A DNA stretch of 64,000 nt from Hyalella azteca (taxonomy: Eukaryota > Arthropoda > Malacostraca > Amphipoda > Hyalellidae). The first letter of the stretch is position 1. Each line of letters opens with the position of its first letter. The notes beneath the pieces are model-generated. The model saw only the letters and a program-made list of their open reading frames with translations, did not search any database and was not told the origin of the DNA. Shown one piece after another: positions 25,860-39,000 of this stretch. The position numbers and the translations under genes were made by a program. The stretch covers positions 372,001-436,000 of the forward strand of contig NW_025935717.1 of NCBI RefSeq assembly GCF_000764305.2, read 5' to 3'.

Positions 25860-26560
25860 GACAACTTGAGCAACTTGTCGGAAATATTGGACATCGGCCT
25901 GACAAACTCGTTGGCAAACTTTTTCAAGTGGCCTCTTCGTGTTCCCGCTGAGTTTCCTCTGTCGCCATGACGACCGCTAGGACAGTGGCAGACTGTTGAC
26001 GCTTTTGGCCAGATCGATTAAAAAACTGCACTTTTTCCTTCAACGCACCGATTATTTATTAATCTATAATTCGGTTTATTCTATAGACACTGAGGGCAAA
26101 TTTTTCACTAAAAATTCAAATTGCAATGTTAAATTTTCCATTGCTGTTAAATCCAATGTCAATGTGTCATGAGGAAAAGTAATATTTGGAAACTTTACCA
26201 GTTTTAGAGAACAAATAAAAAATGTTAATAAGGAAACCGTTTAATACTACGAGGTAATTTCCTGATGAGGATTCACGTAGTGGGAAATAACATGGTCTTA
26301 TTTCCCAAAGTAGTCGCATCAAAGGTTTCGAGAAATAGATTAAAATTTGAATTACGATAATTGCTAAGGTACTTATGAATAAATGAAAAGATATTTAAAT
26401 GTAGGATTAATTGACAATGTTATCAAGAAAATAGACCTTGGGTAACCATAAAGGTTTTTTGAATGAGTTTTTATATTAAATAAATTCAAAATACTTCCGC
26501 TAATTGGGGTCGGATGGAGTAATTAGTGCATGTAGAAGGAAAACCCATTTCATTTTCAAT
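25860..26560. other. Spacer with a small GC-richer island
   Basis: About 25860-25990 is richer in G+C and open on both strands (for example FANEFVRPMSNISDKLLKL on minus). The strand cannot be decided. The rest is AT-rich without a gene. Confidence 0.3.
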
Positions 26561-27195
26561 AACATAACATAACATAATGATGTCGGCGCTGAAATGTAGG
26601 CCTGATGTGGCCTGTCGCCGATTCTTTTCCTTTTCGTGCCTTGTTCATAGATCTAAACTCGTATCATTTGATCGGATCTTTTCATGACTGGCGATAGTTT
26701 GAAGTAGCTACTAGACTTCCACCGGGTTCGATAAGTAGCTAGGCATTTCAAATCTGAACATATATTTTTCCATAGCTTTATCTAGTCTGTTCTTGAACGC
26801 GTTCATACTTGGAGCTCCAACGATGTCATCGGGGAGGCTGTTCCACATGACGGTGATTCGAAGCGAGAAATAATTTTGTCGCGTGGAGAAGTTGCAGCGC
26901 AATTTTTTTAGCTTATAGCCATGGCCCCTGGTGTTGGTTCTTGTTTCAAATTCTAGTAACCCTTCAGGGACCTTGTATAGATCATGAGTATACTTGTATA
27001 CTTCAATGAGGTCCCCACGCAGACGTCGATAACTGAGGCTTGGAAGCTTCATAATCTTCAATCTTTCTTCATAGGACTTAAGTCAAGTGATCGATAATCC
27101 TATCCCTCACAACAGATTCCATCAGCTTACAAACAACACTTGTCAGACTGACAGGGCGATAGTTGCCGGGGCTGCTTTTGTCACCTTTTTTATTT
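26560..27195 (-). mobile_element. Non-LTR retrotransposon fragment, 3' end with internal deletion
   Basis: Read on the minus strand, it starts in the reverse transcriptase (KKGDKSSPGNYRPVSLTSVV, then KLMESVVRDRIIDHL), meets a stop at about 27075, then jumps to the far C-terminal region. The 3' UTR ends near 26560 in repeats of TTATG, like the microsatellite tails of CR1/L2-type elements. The superfamily is uncertain (CR1/L2/jockey-like). Confidence 0.8.
26711..27090 (-). pseudogene. Reverse transcriptase C-terminal remnant
   Basis: The open frame reads YEERLKIMKLPSLSYRRLRGD, with LIEVYKYTHDLYKV, then TRGHGYKLKKLRCNFSTRQN, YFSLRITVMWNSLP and MNAFKNRLDK. The set RRLRGDLIE, TRGH..KL, R..FFSLR and WNSLP...V.A is typical of the region after the RT catalytic core in CR1/L2/jockey-like elements. 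The catalytic YADD part is missing through the deletion at about 27075, so it cannot be active. Confidence 0.85.
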
Positions 27196-27209
27196 AAATA
27201 GTTTGCTTA

Positions 27210-27460
27210 ACAAAGAGAATCCATTTCAAAAGGAAACCCATTTCATTTTCAATAGCTTCCTCATAGAGGAGAACCCATTTCAAAAGGAAAATCCATTTCC
27301 ATCCCTATAGCTTCCTTGATAAGGAGAACCCATTCCAAAAGGACAACCCAATTCAAAAGGAGAACCCATATCAAGAGAAGAATCCATTTGAAATGGTGAA
27401 CCCATTTTAAAAGGAGAACCCATTTTATTCTCAATAGCTTCTTTGAAAGGAGTTCATAAG
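27210..27460. repeat. Degenerate AAAAGGAGAACCCATTTC repeat
   Basis: About ten imperfect copies of AAAAGGAGAACCCATTTCAA with irregular spacing, next to the retrotransposon fragment. The minus frame (WVLLLKWV...) is a shadow. Confidence 0.75.
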
Positions 27461-27469
27461 CCTTCAATA

Positions 27470-29560
27470 GCAGAGCAAAACTGAGCTCCCGAAAATATCA
27501 TCGGAAAAAATTCCAATAAGCCCTGAGGAAACTCGCTTCCTTCACTCGGTCTCAAATAACCGAATTTAAACGGGAGAGAAAACTAATTAATCTATTGGTA
27601 CATCACACTGATTTGTACAGATAAAACATTTGTTATGAATTAATATGAAATATTTTAATTATTAGCTTATAGTTCATATAATGAACTATTTTCTAATGGA
27701 ATTTTAAAATTTTGTATAGCTTTTTTTTTATTTAGATGATTTGCTCTATTTTAAGTGATGGATGCATTTATTTTAATCGCTAAATTAGCATGAACATTAA
27801 CACGATCATCCAATATACAAAAGCTTTTAAGCATCACTTGTCTTCAGATAATTTAATATCTGAGATACATTTTCTTGATATCTGATGGCTTTAGTTAAAC
27901 TTCGTACGTTTCATAGAAAATACAAAATGAATACAAAAAGCGAATGAAAAAATGAATGAAATCTTCACGTTGAATGTATGGAAATGTCCATAAATAAACC
28001 GAATACATTATTATTATGTTACGAAATGTGAGTTACGAATAAATTAACGAAAGTAGCTTCAATTATTTTATATATTTTTTATAATATAATTAAGGTTATG
28101 TTGAAATCAAATGGAGTTTTCCAAAAACAAGCAAGCTAGCATGTTTTTAACCCGACGTTCAGATAATGAATTAATTACAACAGTTTGCCATCTTCCAGGA
28201 AAATGAAGCTCTAGAATATCATCCAATATAACTAATTAGTTACAACAGTTTGTCATCTTCCCGGAAAGTGAAGCTCTAGAATATCATCTAATATCAGTAT
28301 TCGGTAATTCTAATTCTAATTGTATAACATCGCGTCGTGCGCACACTGGTTTGTGTTGGCCCAGCACAACGAGTGTGTTCTTGGAATTGATCTATTCTAG
28401 AACTTAATATGCGTACTGAAGCTGCACAATTTCAAAGAAAATATTGTAAGCAATTAACTTTCGTATTCGTCTGAAACTAGTAAACAGTAAATTGATCAAT
28501 TGCAGTCGAGGGACAATCCCAACAACAGAGATTAGGAGTTTAAGGCTTCTAGAAAATCGCGAAATGTTCAGCAATATTTAAGATTCCCATGTCCAGTGAA
28601 GGAAATAAGATTCACAAAAATGGCAACAATTTAATCGAACAAATTCTTGCAGTGTATCCGGATAAAACGATCAGACGATTTCGATAAGAGGCTTTGAATT
28701 CACTAAATAGTTGCTACTTGGTAGAACGATTTCTCTCGCATCGTAATCGTTATTTATAAATATAATGTATCTTCTTATCTTTCTTGATCAGACTTACATA
28801 TGCTTGGGCTCTCTCAACGTAATTTCATGTTATGCACAGAGCAACATTTCTGACCAATGACGTTTCATTTGAACGTTGAACCTAAATGGAACACTCAACA
28901 TTGGTCTGAGTCAACTTGTCACTCACATTAATAGTTATAACTTACTGATACTGGCGATTGGGAGGGTTGATCAAATGTAGAAGTTTGATTTCCCAACACC
29001 TCTGTTTTTAATACTAACTCGGCTAAGAAAAATAGAATTTTTATCTTGATGATATACAAAATTTCGTGTTGTATCAATCATTTATTGGCTAAAGCCATGA
29101 TCATCTGGAATACATTCCTTTTTAAATTAATACAACTACAGGTTGCTGTCACACTTGTATTAGAAAGGTAGACCTTCAGAGGGAATGTCTTCGTCATACT
29201 GTTTGTTTAAAAAAAAAATGTTCGTTTCTGGTGTTGCTCATTTCTGTAACAAACATATGACAATAAAGTCGACAAAACGCTTCTTTTGAATAACAAGTGC
29301 CAAAAATATTGAGGCCCAATTTAATTGGCTACATAAGACGCCTAGAATTTTTTTATTTTCAGGTGGGTCCCGGCACTAAATGTCGAATCTGAGCTAAAAT
29401 CCCCTGAATTTTAGCCAATCCTGTCTGCTTCTGTCTGTTAATTAGTATAAAGTACATTAGTACATTAGAAACATTAGAAGAATAGTATAAAGTATTAGTG
29501 AAGCAGTATAAAAGACCGCAGGCGCTCCAGTGACAGCCTTTTCGGCCAGCTCTGAAGTAA
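27470..29560. other. Spacer, no gene seen
   Basis: AT-rich. A two-copy direct repeat (TTACAACAGTTTGYCATCTT ... AAGCTCTAGAATATCAT) lies at about 28170-28295. No coding region is recognised. Confidence 0.45.
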
Positions 29561-29574
29561 TGCTGCGGGCCACG

Positions 29575-29815
29575 CATAGCTGCCCCGAAGTGGGCAGAGC
29601 TATACGTGGGCTATACCTGCCCTGCCGTGGGCAGAGCTATACGTGGGCTATACCTGCCCTGCCGTGGGCAGAGCTATACGTGGGCTATACCTGCCCTGCC
29701 GTGGGCAGAACTATACGTGGGCTAACGTGGGCAGAGCTATACGTGGACTATACCTGCCCTGCCGTGGGCAGAGCTATACGTGGACTATACCTGCCCTGCC
29801 GTGGGCAGAGCTGTG
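29575..29815. repeat. 37-bp minisatellite
   Basis: About six copies, one shortened, of a GC-rich unit with GTGGGCAGAGCTATACGTGG then GCTATACCTGCCCTGCC. The plus frames (YTWAIPALPWAEL) are artefacts. Confidence 0.92.
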
Positions 29816-30919
29816 CGGTGGAGCTCAAATTAAAATTGATGGGAACGAGAAGTAAAATGATGCATTAAGCAAGACCTAACATTTCAAGCTTAAAAAATAA
29901 TAAACGTCAGATTTAATTTCCGGTGTTCGAATAGTCATGCCGTCATTAGGATTTGATCAAAATACCTTACATGCTTTGAACTAGAAGAGTATTGGTGTAA
30001 CGGGAGTATTTTGAATTCATTCTTCATTGCTTGCGTAACGCTTTTATTTAATACTTACGTAACGTTTATTTTAATGCTTGCGTAATGCTTTGTAATTTCA
30101 AATGTTTTTTTTTTACGATCAGAAAAACGATTATTTCGCTCAACTGATGAGAGCAGTGGCATAATCGGCATTCGTTCGAATATGTCACGACTTTAAGTAT
30201 GAGTCTCATATTCAAATGAGTTGAAGAAACCTGCCGCACATACAGGGCTGTCTGTATACGGACGATTCCACGCGGTCACGTTGAAGTGAAAGCAGATTTT
30301 TTATTTGCTCTCAATACTTTGTTGACAGTCGTCAGTGTACTTTTCCTCATACTGTTGTAATCATCTGCATTCTCAATTTCAGTGCAATGATTTTTATTTA
30401 ATTTTATTTTCAATGGGATCTCTATCAACACTCATGGAGGCGTGTTAAATATACAAAACTTTATAGCCTATTTTCAAAATATTTTATTGGTTCAAGTAAA
30501 TGGGTTTACACAATAGCATTTTCGCACCGAAACAACTTTTCAAGTTATATTAATCCTAGGTGCCTATTCGATTACAATGCTTCTAGATGACTATTTGATT
30601 ACTTTCGTACCTATTCATTTAAACACTTAGAGAAAAATGCTCAGAAAGATTACGCGTTCTATAGCTGAATACAAATCGCCTTTAATTTCTGATCATCATT
30701 TGCTCAAGAAGTGCCTCATCTCTGAATATCATACATTTATACCTATGTTTGATTTCTTTATTTGTAAAGAGAGTAATATTTATAATATATTACTTAATGA
30801 ATATTGAAATTATTTAGAGAAAACTGTTATCATCACACAATGCAAACAAAAAACTTTGGCCTGTAGCTCACCGTGGGTACTAAATTTGTCCAGCTTCGAC
30901 TCAAATAGCGTGTCTAACA

Positions 30920-31315
30920 AGGAAAATACATTAATATATGTGAAGGTCCCGGGCGTCATATAGGAAAATACATTAATATATGTGAAGGTCCCGGGCGTCA
31001 TATAGGAAAATACATTAATATATGTAAATGTCCGGGCGTCTTATACGAAAATGCGTTAATATATGTGAAGGTCCCGGGCGTCTTATAGGAATATATATTA
31101 AAATATGTAATTGTCCCGGGCGTCCAATAGGAAAATACATTCATATGTGTGAAGATCACCGGTTTCTTATATGAAAATACATGCATATATGTAGAGATCC
31201 TGCAAGTCTCATGAGAAAATATATTAATATATTCAAAGGTTTTGCGTGTCTTATAGGAAAATACATTTATATATGTAAAGGTCCGCGTGTTTTATAGGAA
31301 AATACATCAAACTAT
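30920..31315. repeat. 42-bp minisatellite
   Basis: About nine copies of a unit with AGGAAAATACATTAATATAT then GTGAAGGTCCCGGGCGTCATAT. Copies decay toward the right end. Confidence 0.92.
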
Positions 31316-31319
31316 ACAG

Positions 31320-32760
31320 AGGTAAGCTCAAGTGCGTTAACAACTGAGTTGACTTGTCTATGTTCCATAATTCAGGGACGCGCGTGCTGTATGATAAGAA
31401 AACTTTGAGTAGACTTTTTCACATTCAAACGAGCAGGATTTTTAGAAATGTAAAATTTATCTAATTTTTATTTAAAATTTTTAAAATTTTTATTCAATGT
31501 TTAATTTTGACATTTTATCACAGAATTATTTTTAGGGCTTTTTGTTTTGTAAAATTATTTGGCCTTCTAGAGCGCGAGTCACTTTGTCTTTCTTGCGAGA
31601 CTTGCAGGTTCTTTTTAATAAAATTGAATTCTAATGAAAACAATTTTCAATTGCAAAAGAAAAAAAATAATTATGATGGATTTATCGCTTATGAAGCGTT
31701 AAAACAGGGACATTACCCAATACAAATCGCACGCTAGTTTAGGATTGTGAAATGAATGCAGGTGCGGGAATACATTTTTAATGAAGTTTTTAGTCAAAAT
31801 TAACTAATTGTTTGAATAGATAAAATTTGATAAAGTACAAAATTTCTTTATTTGAATTTTGGTCATTCGGTCACCGATATTATTAATTTAAATTCATACG
31901 CTTGAGCACATTTGTTAGGCCAAATGTCATTCTTTAAAATATAATTATATATAATATACAAATGATTTCTCTTTCGATTTACCAGATTAGACTAATTAGA
32001 GTAATATGAATGTATTAAGTTATGTCGTAGATATTGCTACGATTTGGTTCATTACAGCCTCTTTTAGTGTAGTTTGAGATTTCATTTCATGACACTCTCA
32101 TGTAGAATAAATTGGGGCTTATATAAAACAAATTTGGTAATCAGATTTCACTGCTCCTTATTTGGAATAAATTAGAGATTAGAATGCAAAATTTATCAAT
32201 AATTATCAGATAACTGTCAGAATAATAACTATTTCATCGCATAATTAATATAGTACAAAAAATTATTATTCAATTCCTTAGAGGAAGTCGCGCATTACTT
32301 GTTAAATCACTTGTTAAACAAAGTTCTGGGAAGTGAGCGACTTTAAAATAAATTATTTGTAAAAAATTCTCGAAAATGACTATAAAATGCAATAACAAAC
32401 AATAATGATTTAATAATATTGCATATCAAATTGCATATAATCATTGAAGCTGTTCAATTTAGTTCATGAGACAGTTTGCTCTTCAAGAAAGTGCACGGAA
32501 GCTTGGACGTGAGTACGTCCCATTTACTAAGGAGTGAGCGCACTTACGAGCTGTTCACTAAAGTAATTTTTAATTTACACTTTAAAACTACGATCGTCTC
32601 ATTTCAATCGTGCGGAGGGGCCGTTAGAAAGTGATAGTAAAGTCGACGATTGTTAGACCGAATGACTTTCCTTTCTAATTGGCGATCGCGTCTGGCCGCA
32701 AGCGACCGAAGACGCGAGGCCGTGACAGATCGAGACGAATGACCGTGACATCGAAAAAAA
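31320..32760. other. Spacer, becoming CpG-rich toward gene A
   Basis: AT-rich until about 32450, then CpG-richer (GGCGATCGCGTCTGGCCGCA, CGACCGAAGACGCGAGGCCG) up to the gene A promoter. Probably a proximal regulatory region; no gene is seen. Confidence 0.45.
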
Positions 32761-32803
32761 CTTTAGCCCCAACTGCACCAAAAATTTCTGAGTTCTAAAT
32801 ATG

Positions 32804-32841
32804 TATATAAATAGAGTTGGCGATCGTGAAGCTACCTCAGT
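32804..32841 (+). promoter_or_regulatory. Gene A core promoter (TATA + initiator)
   Basis: TATATAAATA at 32804-32813 and TCAGT at 32837-32841, a classic arthropod TATA/Inr pair with the start at about 32839. It lies 192 nt upstream of the ATG at 33031, whose short coding exon ends in a good donor. Confidence 0.75.
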
Positions 32842-33030
32842 GTAGTGATCGGGTTAGAGTGGTACACATCTCTGGGTACAGCTTCTCTCTATGTTTGTTA
32901 TACGAAATTTTTGTAGTTGTTAACGAAGACGAAATTTATTGTTAGATACGAATCGGGTTAACTAATTTCTTGAAACTTGAAATGTAATAACGGTGATAGT
33001 GAATAGTAAAATAGTAGATAATTTAACACG

Positions 33031-36000
33031 ATGAAAAAATTTTCGGTGAGTACTGATTCATTTTTTTACATGTGCAAGCGTTATCGTTCAATTTATATCA
33101 TACATATTGAACTAATTGTTTTAGAATTATCAGTCATTACAACGTAAAATTTATCAAATTATTCTGAATGCCGTTGTAAAATTGATATTCAATTGCTATT
33201 AAAACACATTCAACTGCATAAGTAATAACATTAAATATTAGGATTAATAAGTAATTAATATTAATTTTTAATAATAATTAATTAATGTTAATTTTTAATA
33301 ATTATTAATTATTCGTTATAATTAATAATCAACTAATATTGAAAATAAAATTTTCTTTACACTTCTTCAAGTTCATAATATGATATAATACTGCTAGCAA
33401 AATATTTTTGAAGCAACTTAAATTGGATTTCGGTAAAAAGTTTTCTTGCATCATGCTGGATAATTACGATCAAACTTCAAAAGTTTACTACGAGTTTCGT
33501 TGTCTTATTTTTTTTCATAAACCTTATGAATGAATCGAACTCATTATTCAGCATGCTGATGAACAACGTTTTCTGCCATACCATACATGAACTTGTTTTG
33601 CATTGAAACCGCTATCTACACTTGTTCAATATTATATTAAAATTGCCGTATTGTACGTGAACATTCTCCAACCTAAATTAAACTCTTGATATCTTCAAGA
33701 TATGAAATGAGTAATAATTTTTAATATATTACTTTTTTCCTGCATTTAATGCACAAATATTTTTAATATTCAATATACGAGACGCTGCAAAAATTGAGAT
33801 TCGCACGACCGGGTTATTGCCCTCATATCGCAGGTGCGCTCTCGTAGATATAAATGAGACAAATTGTCCCAATAGTGATACACTTTCTGCATATAGCACT
33901 AATATCTCCTGTTGCCCCGGATAACTGGGTTAGGATGACCTAGACATGGGCAAAAAATGCATCGGCATTTGGACAACGTGTCTCAATTTTTCTGCGTGTA
34001 GGCATCACGGCGCTCGACTCAATCGTTCGCTTTTGTTTGCCGTATTCTTAGCGCCGAGCGCAACTCTCTGCCAAAATCACGAGGGCGATTTGTAACCAAC
34101 CGCGCTTTATTCGTCTCAAGAATGACATTGAATTTAATTTGAACACGCTTCTTATCATGATGTTAATATTTGATAAAGATTTTTATTGCATTATTGTTTT
34201 TTTTTATATTTGGTTTTTGCTTATTAAAACACTTTGGTATGTTTATGGCGTGTTAGTTATTTGTATTTACGAATAGTCATTTTTTTCAAGTTGGCTGAGC
34301 GTGTCATTATCTATGGTTTATTCGGACTTTTTCAAATACAATTTACGTAATTCGAGTTTATTTTATCGATGTTTTATTGCTGAGCATCGTTATGAACTAG
34401 TTAACCACTCATATTTTAAAATTAATATGCACTTTCGAAACTCACTTACGTTTTGCTTTTTAGTTATTTTCAAATAACAAGATCTGTTCAAACAAAAATA
34501 TATTTTCATATAACAAAATATTTTCAAACAACAAGCTATTTTTAAACAACAAGTTATTTTCAAACAACATTCTGTATCAAATAACATTTTATTAATATAA
34601 TCACGTTTACGTGTTTTCTTCTTTCATGTGTCCTTTTATCCCATATGTGTGACATAATTTTTACTGTTACCAAAAAGAAGACCCTCGTCATATTCCAAAC
34701 TTTAGTTATCAAGTTGCTATAGGCGATTTTTTGTCCCTACAACAGCCAAAAAGTAAAAAAATTCCTAATAAATTCTCTAAGCTGATATTGCCGCCATCTT
34801 TTGGTCTCGCAGCTGTCGAGATAGCAACAGTTTTTTTCATCTCATGCAAGCATTGTAACTCTGCACAGTTCTAGCAGCGAGGCACCAACTTAAAAGTTCT
34901 TCTTACTGTTTTCTGATTTGTGATTATTATTACTTATGAACTTTTTGATATCGAAGGCAATGGAATAAAGGTCGTTGTCCTTCATCGCAGTGAACTCTAA
35001 CTTCACTATCAACTCGTCACAAATTCAAGGCCTCTTGTTGCCAAATCGTGTTACATTTATTGTGACGACTTCTATAAGCGAATATACTCGTATATTTCTC
35101 TCATTTCGTTTGGGTAGCTTAGGTTTAGACCTCTGCTTAGAGAAAACAATCTTTTATTTCACAAAGTGATGTGCTTGACGTTCGAAGACAGTTAAGTTTG
35201 CGTGCTTGCTTAATAAAATAACTCATATTTACATAAAGAGGAAAAGAATCGCACAACGTCTTACCACACGCTTGATAAGGTTCAATAGTCAGTCAAAATA
35301 ATATAATCAGTGATCGCTGTAAAAGTTCTAATGTAAACTGATGCAGTTAAGATATTATAAATATTTAGTTAAATTTTCGGTCGCTGTGTCATCCGAGTGT
35401 TGCTAAATAACGGCTAATGCCGGTTGGTGTCCAGGTGTCATGGCGTCGCTACTGTTTATTGTTTGCACTGTCATGGTAATATCTTTATTTTATTGTTCAG
35501 TTAGACGCCCAGCGGTATAATGGATTCCCAGGATTCCCAATACAACTAAATTTCTCGAATATTTCATATCTTGGAGATCACAATTTTTACAAGAGACTTA
35601 ATTAAATTCGCTTCTATTTTCAGAATAAACTTCTTTGCTTCGTTCTCCTAATTCTTCTCAAATCAACGCTTGTCATTGGCGATGTGAAACTGTTTCAACA
35701 AGACGAGTTGTTGACATCGAATCAAGATGGCGTCGGGCTTGGACTTCAGGATGTTGGTGTATCAAGGAAGCAAGATGGTGATACACAAGAATATTTCGAT
35801 ATGTTGCCGGGGGCTTCTTCACAGCAATATTCCGTGGTCTATTCGGACCCGATGATGGTGTCAGAATCAAGTGAGTATATATTCGAAGCAATCTAGCGAA
35901 ATATTTGAAGCAATTATTCAAAATGCAGCCTATTAATTTGTTTATAGGCACCATTGTACGATTTTTTATATTGAAGAATGAGTACCGTATAAATTGCAAC

Positions 36001-39000
36001 ATTGCAAATTGCGAAGATTTTGCCTCAAAGATAGTCTAAAGTTAACCTTAATAACAAAATGACATGCACCGTAGATTTAATTAATTACCAACGGAAAACT
36101 ATTTTACCGAGAATACTTTCTATTACTTTAATTAAGAATAGGTTTACCCTTTGACGACGGAAATATAAGTATTTCTAAGTCTAATTGCTAATTTTTAAGT
36201 TTGGTACGAGAAATTATGGGCAATGTTATGAGAATAATAGACTCATGATCATTTCCCCAAATTTGGTATATTGAATCTGCCAACCTCAGTTGGAGAAATT
36301 ATCAGATCAGGTCACTGCGCTCAAACCGTTTGATATTACGTAGAATTTGCTCCTATGATATTGACTGGGTTCGATCCTAGCAACCTTTGACAGTTTTTGT
36401 TGAAATCGGCGAGGTAGCCGGTTGGTTAAGCACAGCCACATTGTACCCGCAATAAGCATTGAAAATTCTGCGATGTTCAATACCACCAACACGTCTAACG
36501 AAATAATCAACGTTATTACTATTAATATGCGAAATTTTGAACTCTGAATAAATTGAAGCACCTTACTTTCTATGTGAATATGTATACAAACACGTCCACA
36601 GAGCACGGTCACGGCCACAAGCACAAGTCATATAGCAAGAAGTCCGGTAAGAAGAGCGAACAAGGGAAGAAGGGTCACAAAAAACACCTCTCTAAAAAGG
36701 GCAAGAAGTCCAGCAAGAAGTCACATGAAAAGAAAGGCCAGAAGAAGGTCAGTCCGATATGAGATTACTATTCCGATCACCTGAAAATTGAACTATGTAA
36801 AAATTTGTGCTAAAATAAAGATGGAAATGAGAGCTAGGAATACCAAATATTTCTAAACAATAAGATGGTAAAATTAGTGGTGACGCAGAATGACCCAGAA
36901 CTGAGTTAGCTCATTTTATTTGTTATTTTGCGCTATCAATTTTTTTATATTTTGCCGAATGGATGGGCCATTAGTATTTCGTCCATAAGATTTTAGGATG
37001 TTGTTCACAAATACGTCATTGATGAATGTTCCGAGCTCAATGTTACGATTCGCTGCCTTTTAAACCATAAAACCTTATAACAGTAATAAAATTAACGATA
37101 AACTTTATATATTCTTTGCCCTTCATTACGAACAACATTAAAATTTAACGGCAAACTAAATACATCATCAACCACCAGGAAAAATTTCATATCAGTAAAT
37201 AAAACATAAATATAGAAGTATCATATACTGAAGCCGTGTGTTTTTTACCAGAAATATCACGACAAGAAGGCCAAGAAATACAAACACGACGACCACAAGA
37301 AGAAGTATCACGGCTCTGTGAAGAAGTCCAAGAAAGGCAAGAAGTCCTTCAAGCACGCCAAGAAGGGGCACCACAAGAAGGGACACAAGGATAAGGTAAA
37401 TTATTCAATTTCTACAATTGAAATTAATTAACAAATTATGCACAATTTTCACTCTTTGCTTCAAAATAAATGAAACATACCATTAAATGTTTCATTATAG
37501 CATCGGAAAATAATGTCAAACATTTTATAGAGCTTTGGTATGTCTGTCTTTGGTAGCTTCTAAAATACGGTTAAAGATTATTTCAGGAACAATAATATTT
37601 AATAGAGGAAATCATAAAAATTTCCACAACATGATTAAGCTGCGGTTTTTGGTTTTGAAGCCACAAGAGAAGTTATTTTAAAATACTTTTAATATTAATC
37701 TGCTTTTTTAACCTCATTCTTCCATACTTTACAAATTTGACCAGTCAGAATGTAATATACATGATCTCTTGTGTAAAATAGCCACTAAGCGGTATCAGTA
37801 AGTAAGCGAGTTCACACTGCTCCTAGGTTTCAGGGACACTTGTCATTAGCAGTATACCAGTAAATATATCATTTATTCTCCACGGCTTGATGATCACATG
37901 CCACCCGCTGAATTATATCAGTATACGTGTTTCACCGTCCATGGCTTCGTGAACGCTTGTCACTAGGAGTATATCAGTGTAGGTATGTTGTTTATCTTTC
38001 AGGGCTTCAAGAACGTGTACCACAAGGAGGAATACAAGCGCAAGAAGAAGTTCTTTGATGACCACAAAGATGAAAAACATCACGATAAGAAAGTCAAAGG
38101 CAAGAAGAGCTTCAAGGGCGACAAAGGCAAGGACTATAAAGGCAAAAAAGCAAAGGTAAGCTCTCTGAAAATATCTGTAATTTGATGTAAGACTTTACCA
38201 GTTCATCGAATTCACCTTCATCTCGGCTCATATGAAATGCAATTTTCATCCAGTGTCGAGACTAGAGGATGTTTTCTTCTAGAACCGTTTTTCATTAAAT
38301 GAATAAGCAGGTGCTAAATCAGCACAGCAACTGAACAAAAACTTAGCATTAGATAATTAACAATAAAATTTTATTTTTGTACGACAAATGATCACGGCGA
38401 TTGCAGGCGAGCGCTGAATCAGTGTCATTCGGAATTACTGAACATCTTTCGCTGGCTGTCAGGTTTTCATTTTTCCATCGTTTAGGAAATCCGGAGGTTG
38501 TATTTCAGCTTAGGTACTATGATCATTTGTAGGAATATTTTAACTTTATTTCCTTGCATTCTATTTACTTAATTGAATCAATTAGGACACAAGGCTGAAG
38601 TCAGCAGCTGAGAAGTTTCATGTCGCCGATGCTGCGTTGGAAAGACAAATTGCAAAACTGAAAGAAAAGGTTCTGTTAATAAAAAAAGAACTGGGAGATA
38701 ATCCCATGCAACAAAGTGAAAATAGAAAAACGCTGCCTACGAAAATAAGCAGTAAAAAACATAGAGAAAATAGACTAAAAGTGACAGATAAAGTAAAGGG
38801 AAATGAAAAACGAAAGAAAATTTCCAGAAGCAAATCATCTAGAAAGTATCTGAGAGCTCGTTATTTGAAGGAAGGCTCACGAACAAACTCGAGTAGGAAA
38901 ATAACTGGCAAATCTAAGCAAAAGTCAAAAGCAGTTGTTGAACCAGCGAAAGCTTCACACAAAAGAAATCTGCAAAATTCGACTGTAAAAAGCGTGGTCT

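Noticed and set aside
36360..36440. tRNA-like boxes (GGTTCGATCC and GGTAGCCGGTTGGTTAAGC)
   Set aside because: The B-box-like motif lies before the A-box-like motif on the same strand, and no cloverleaf forms.
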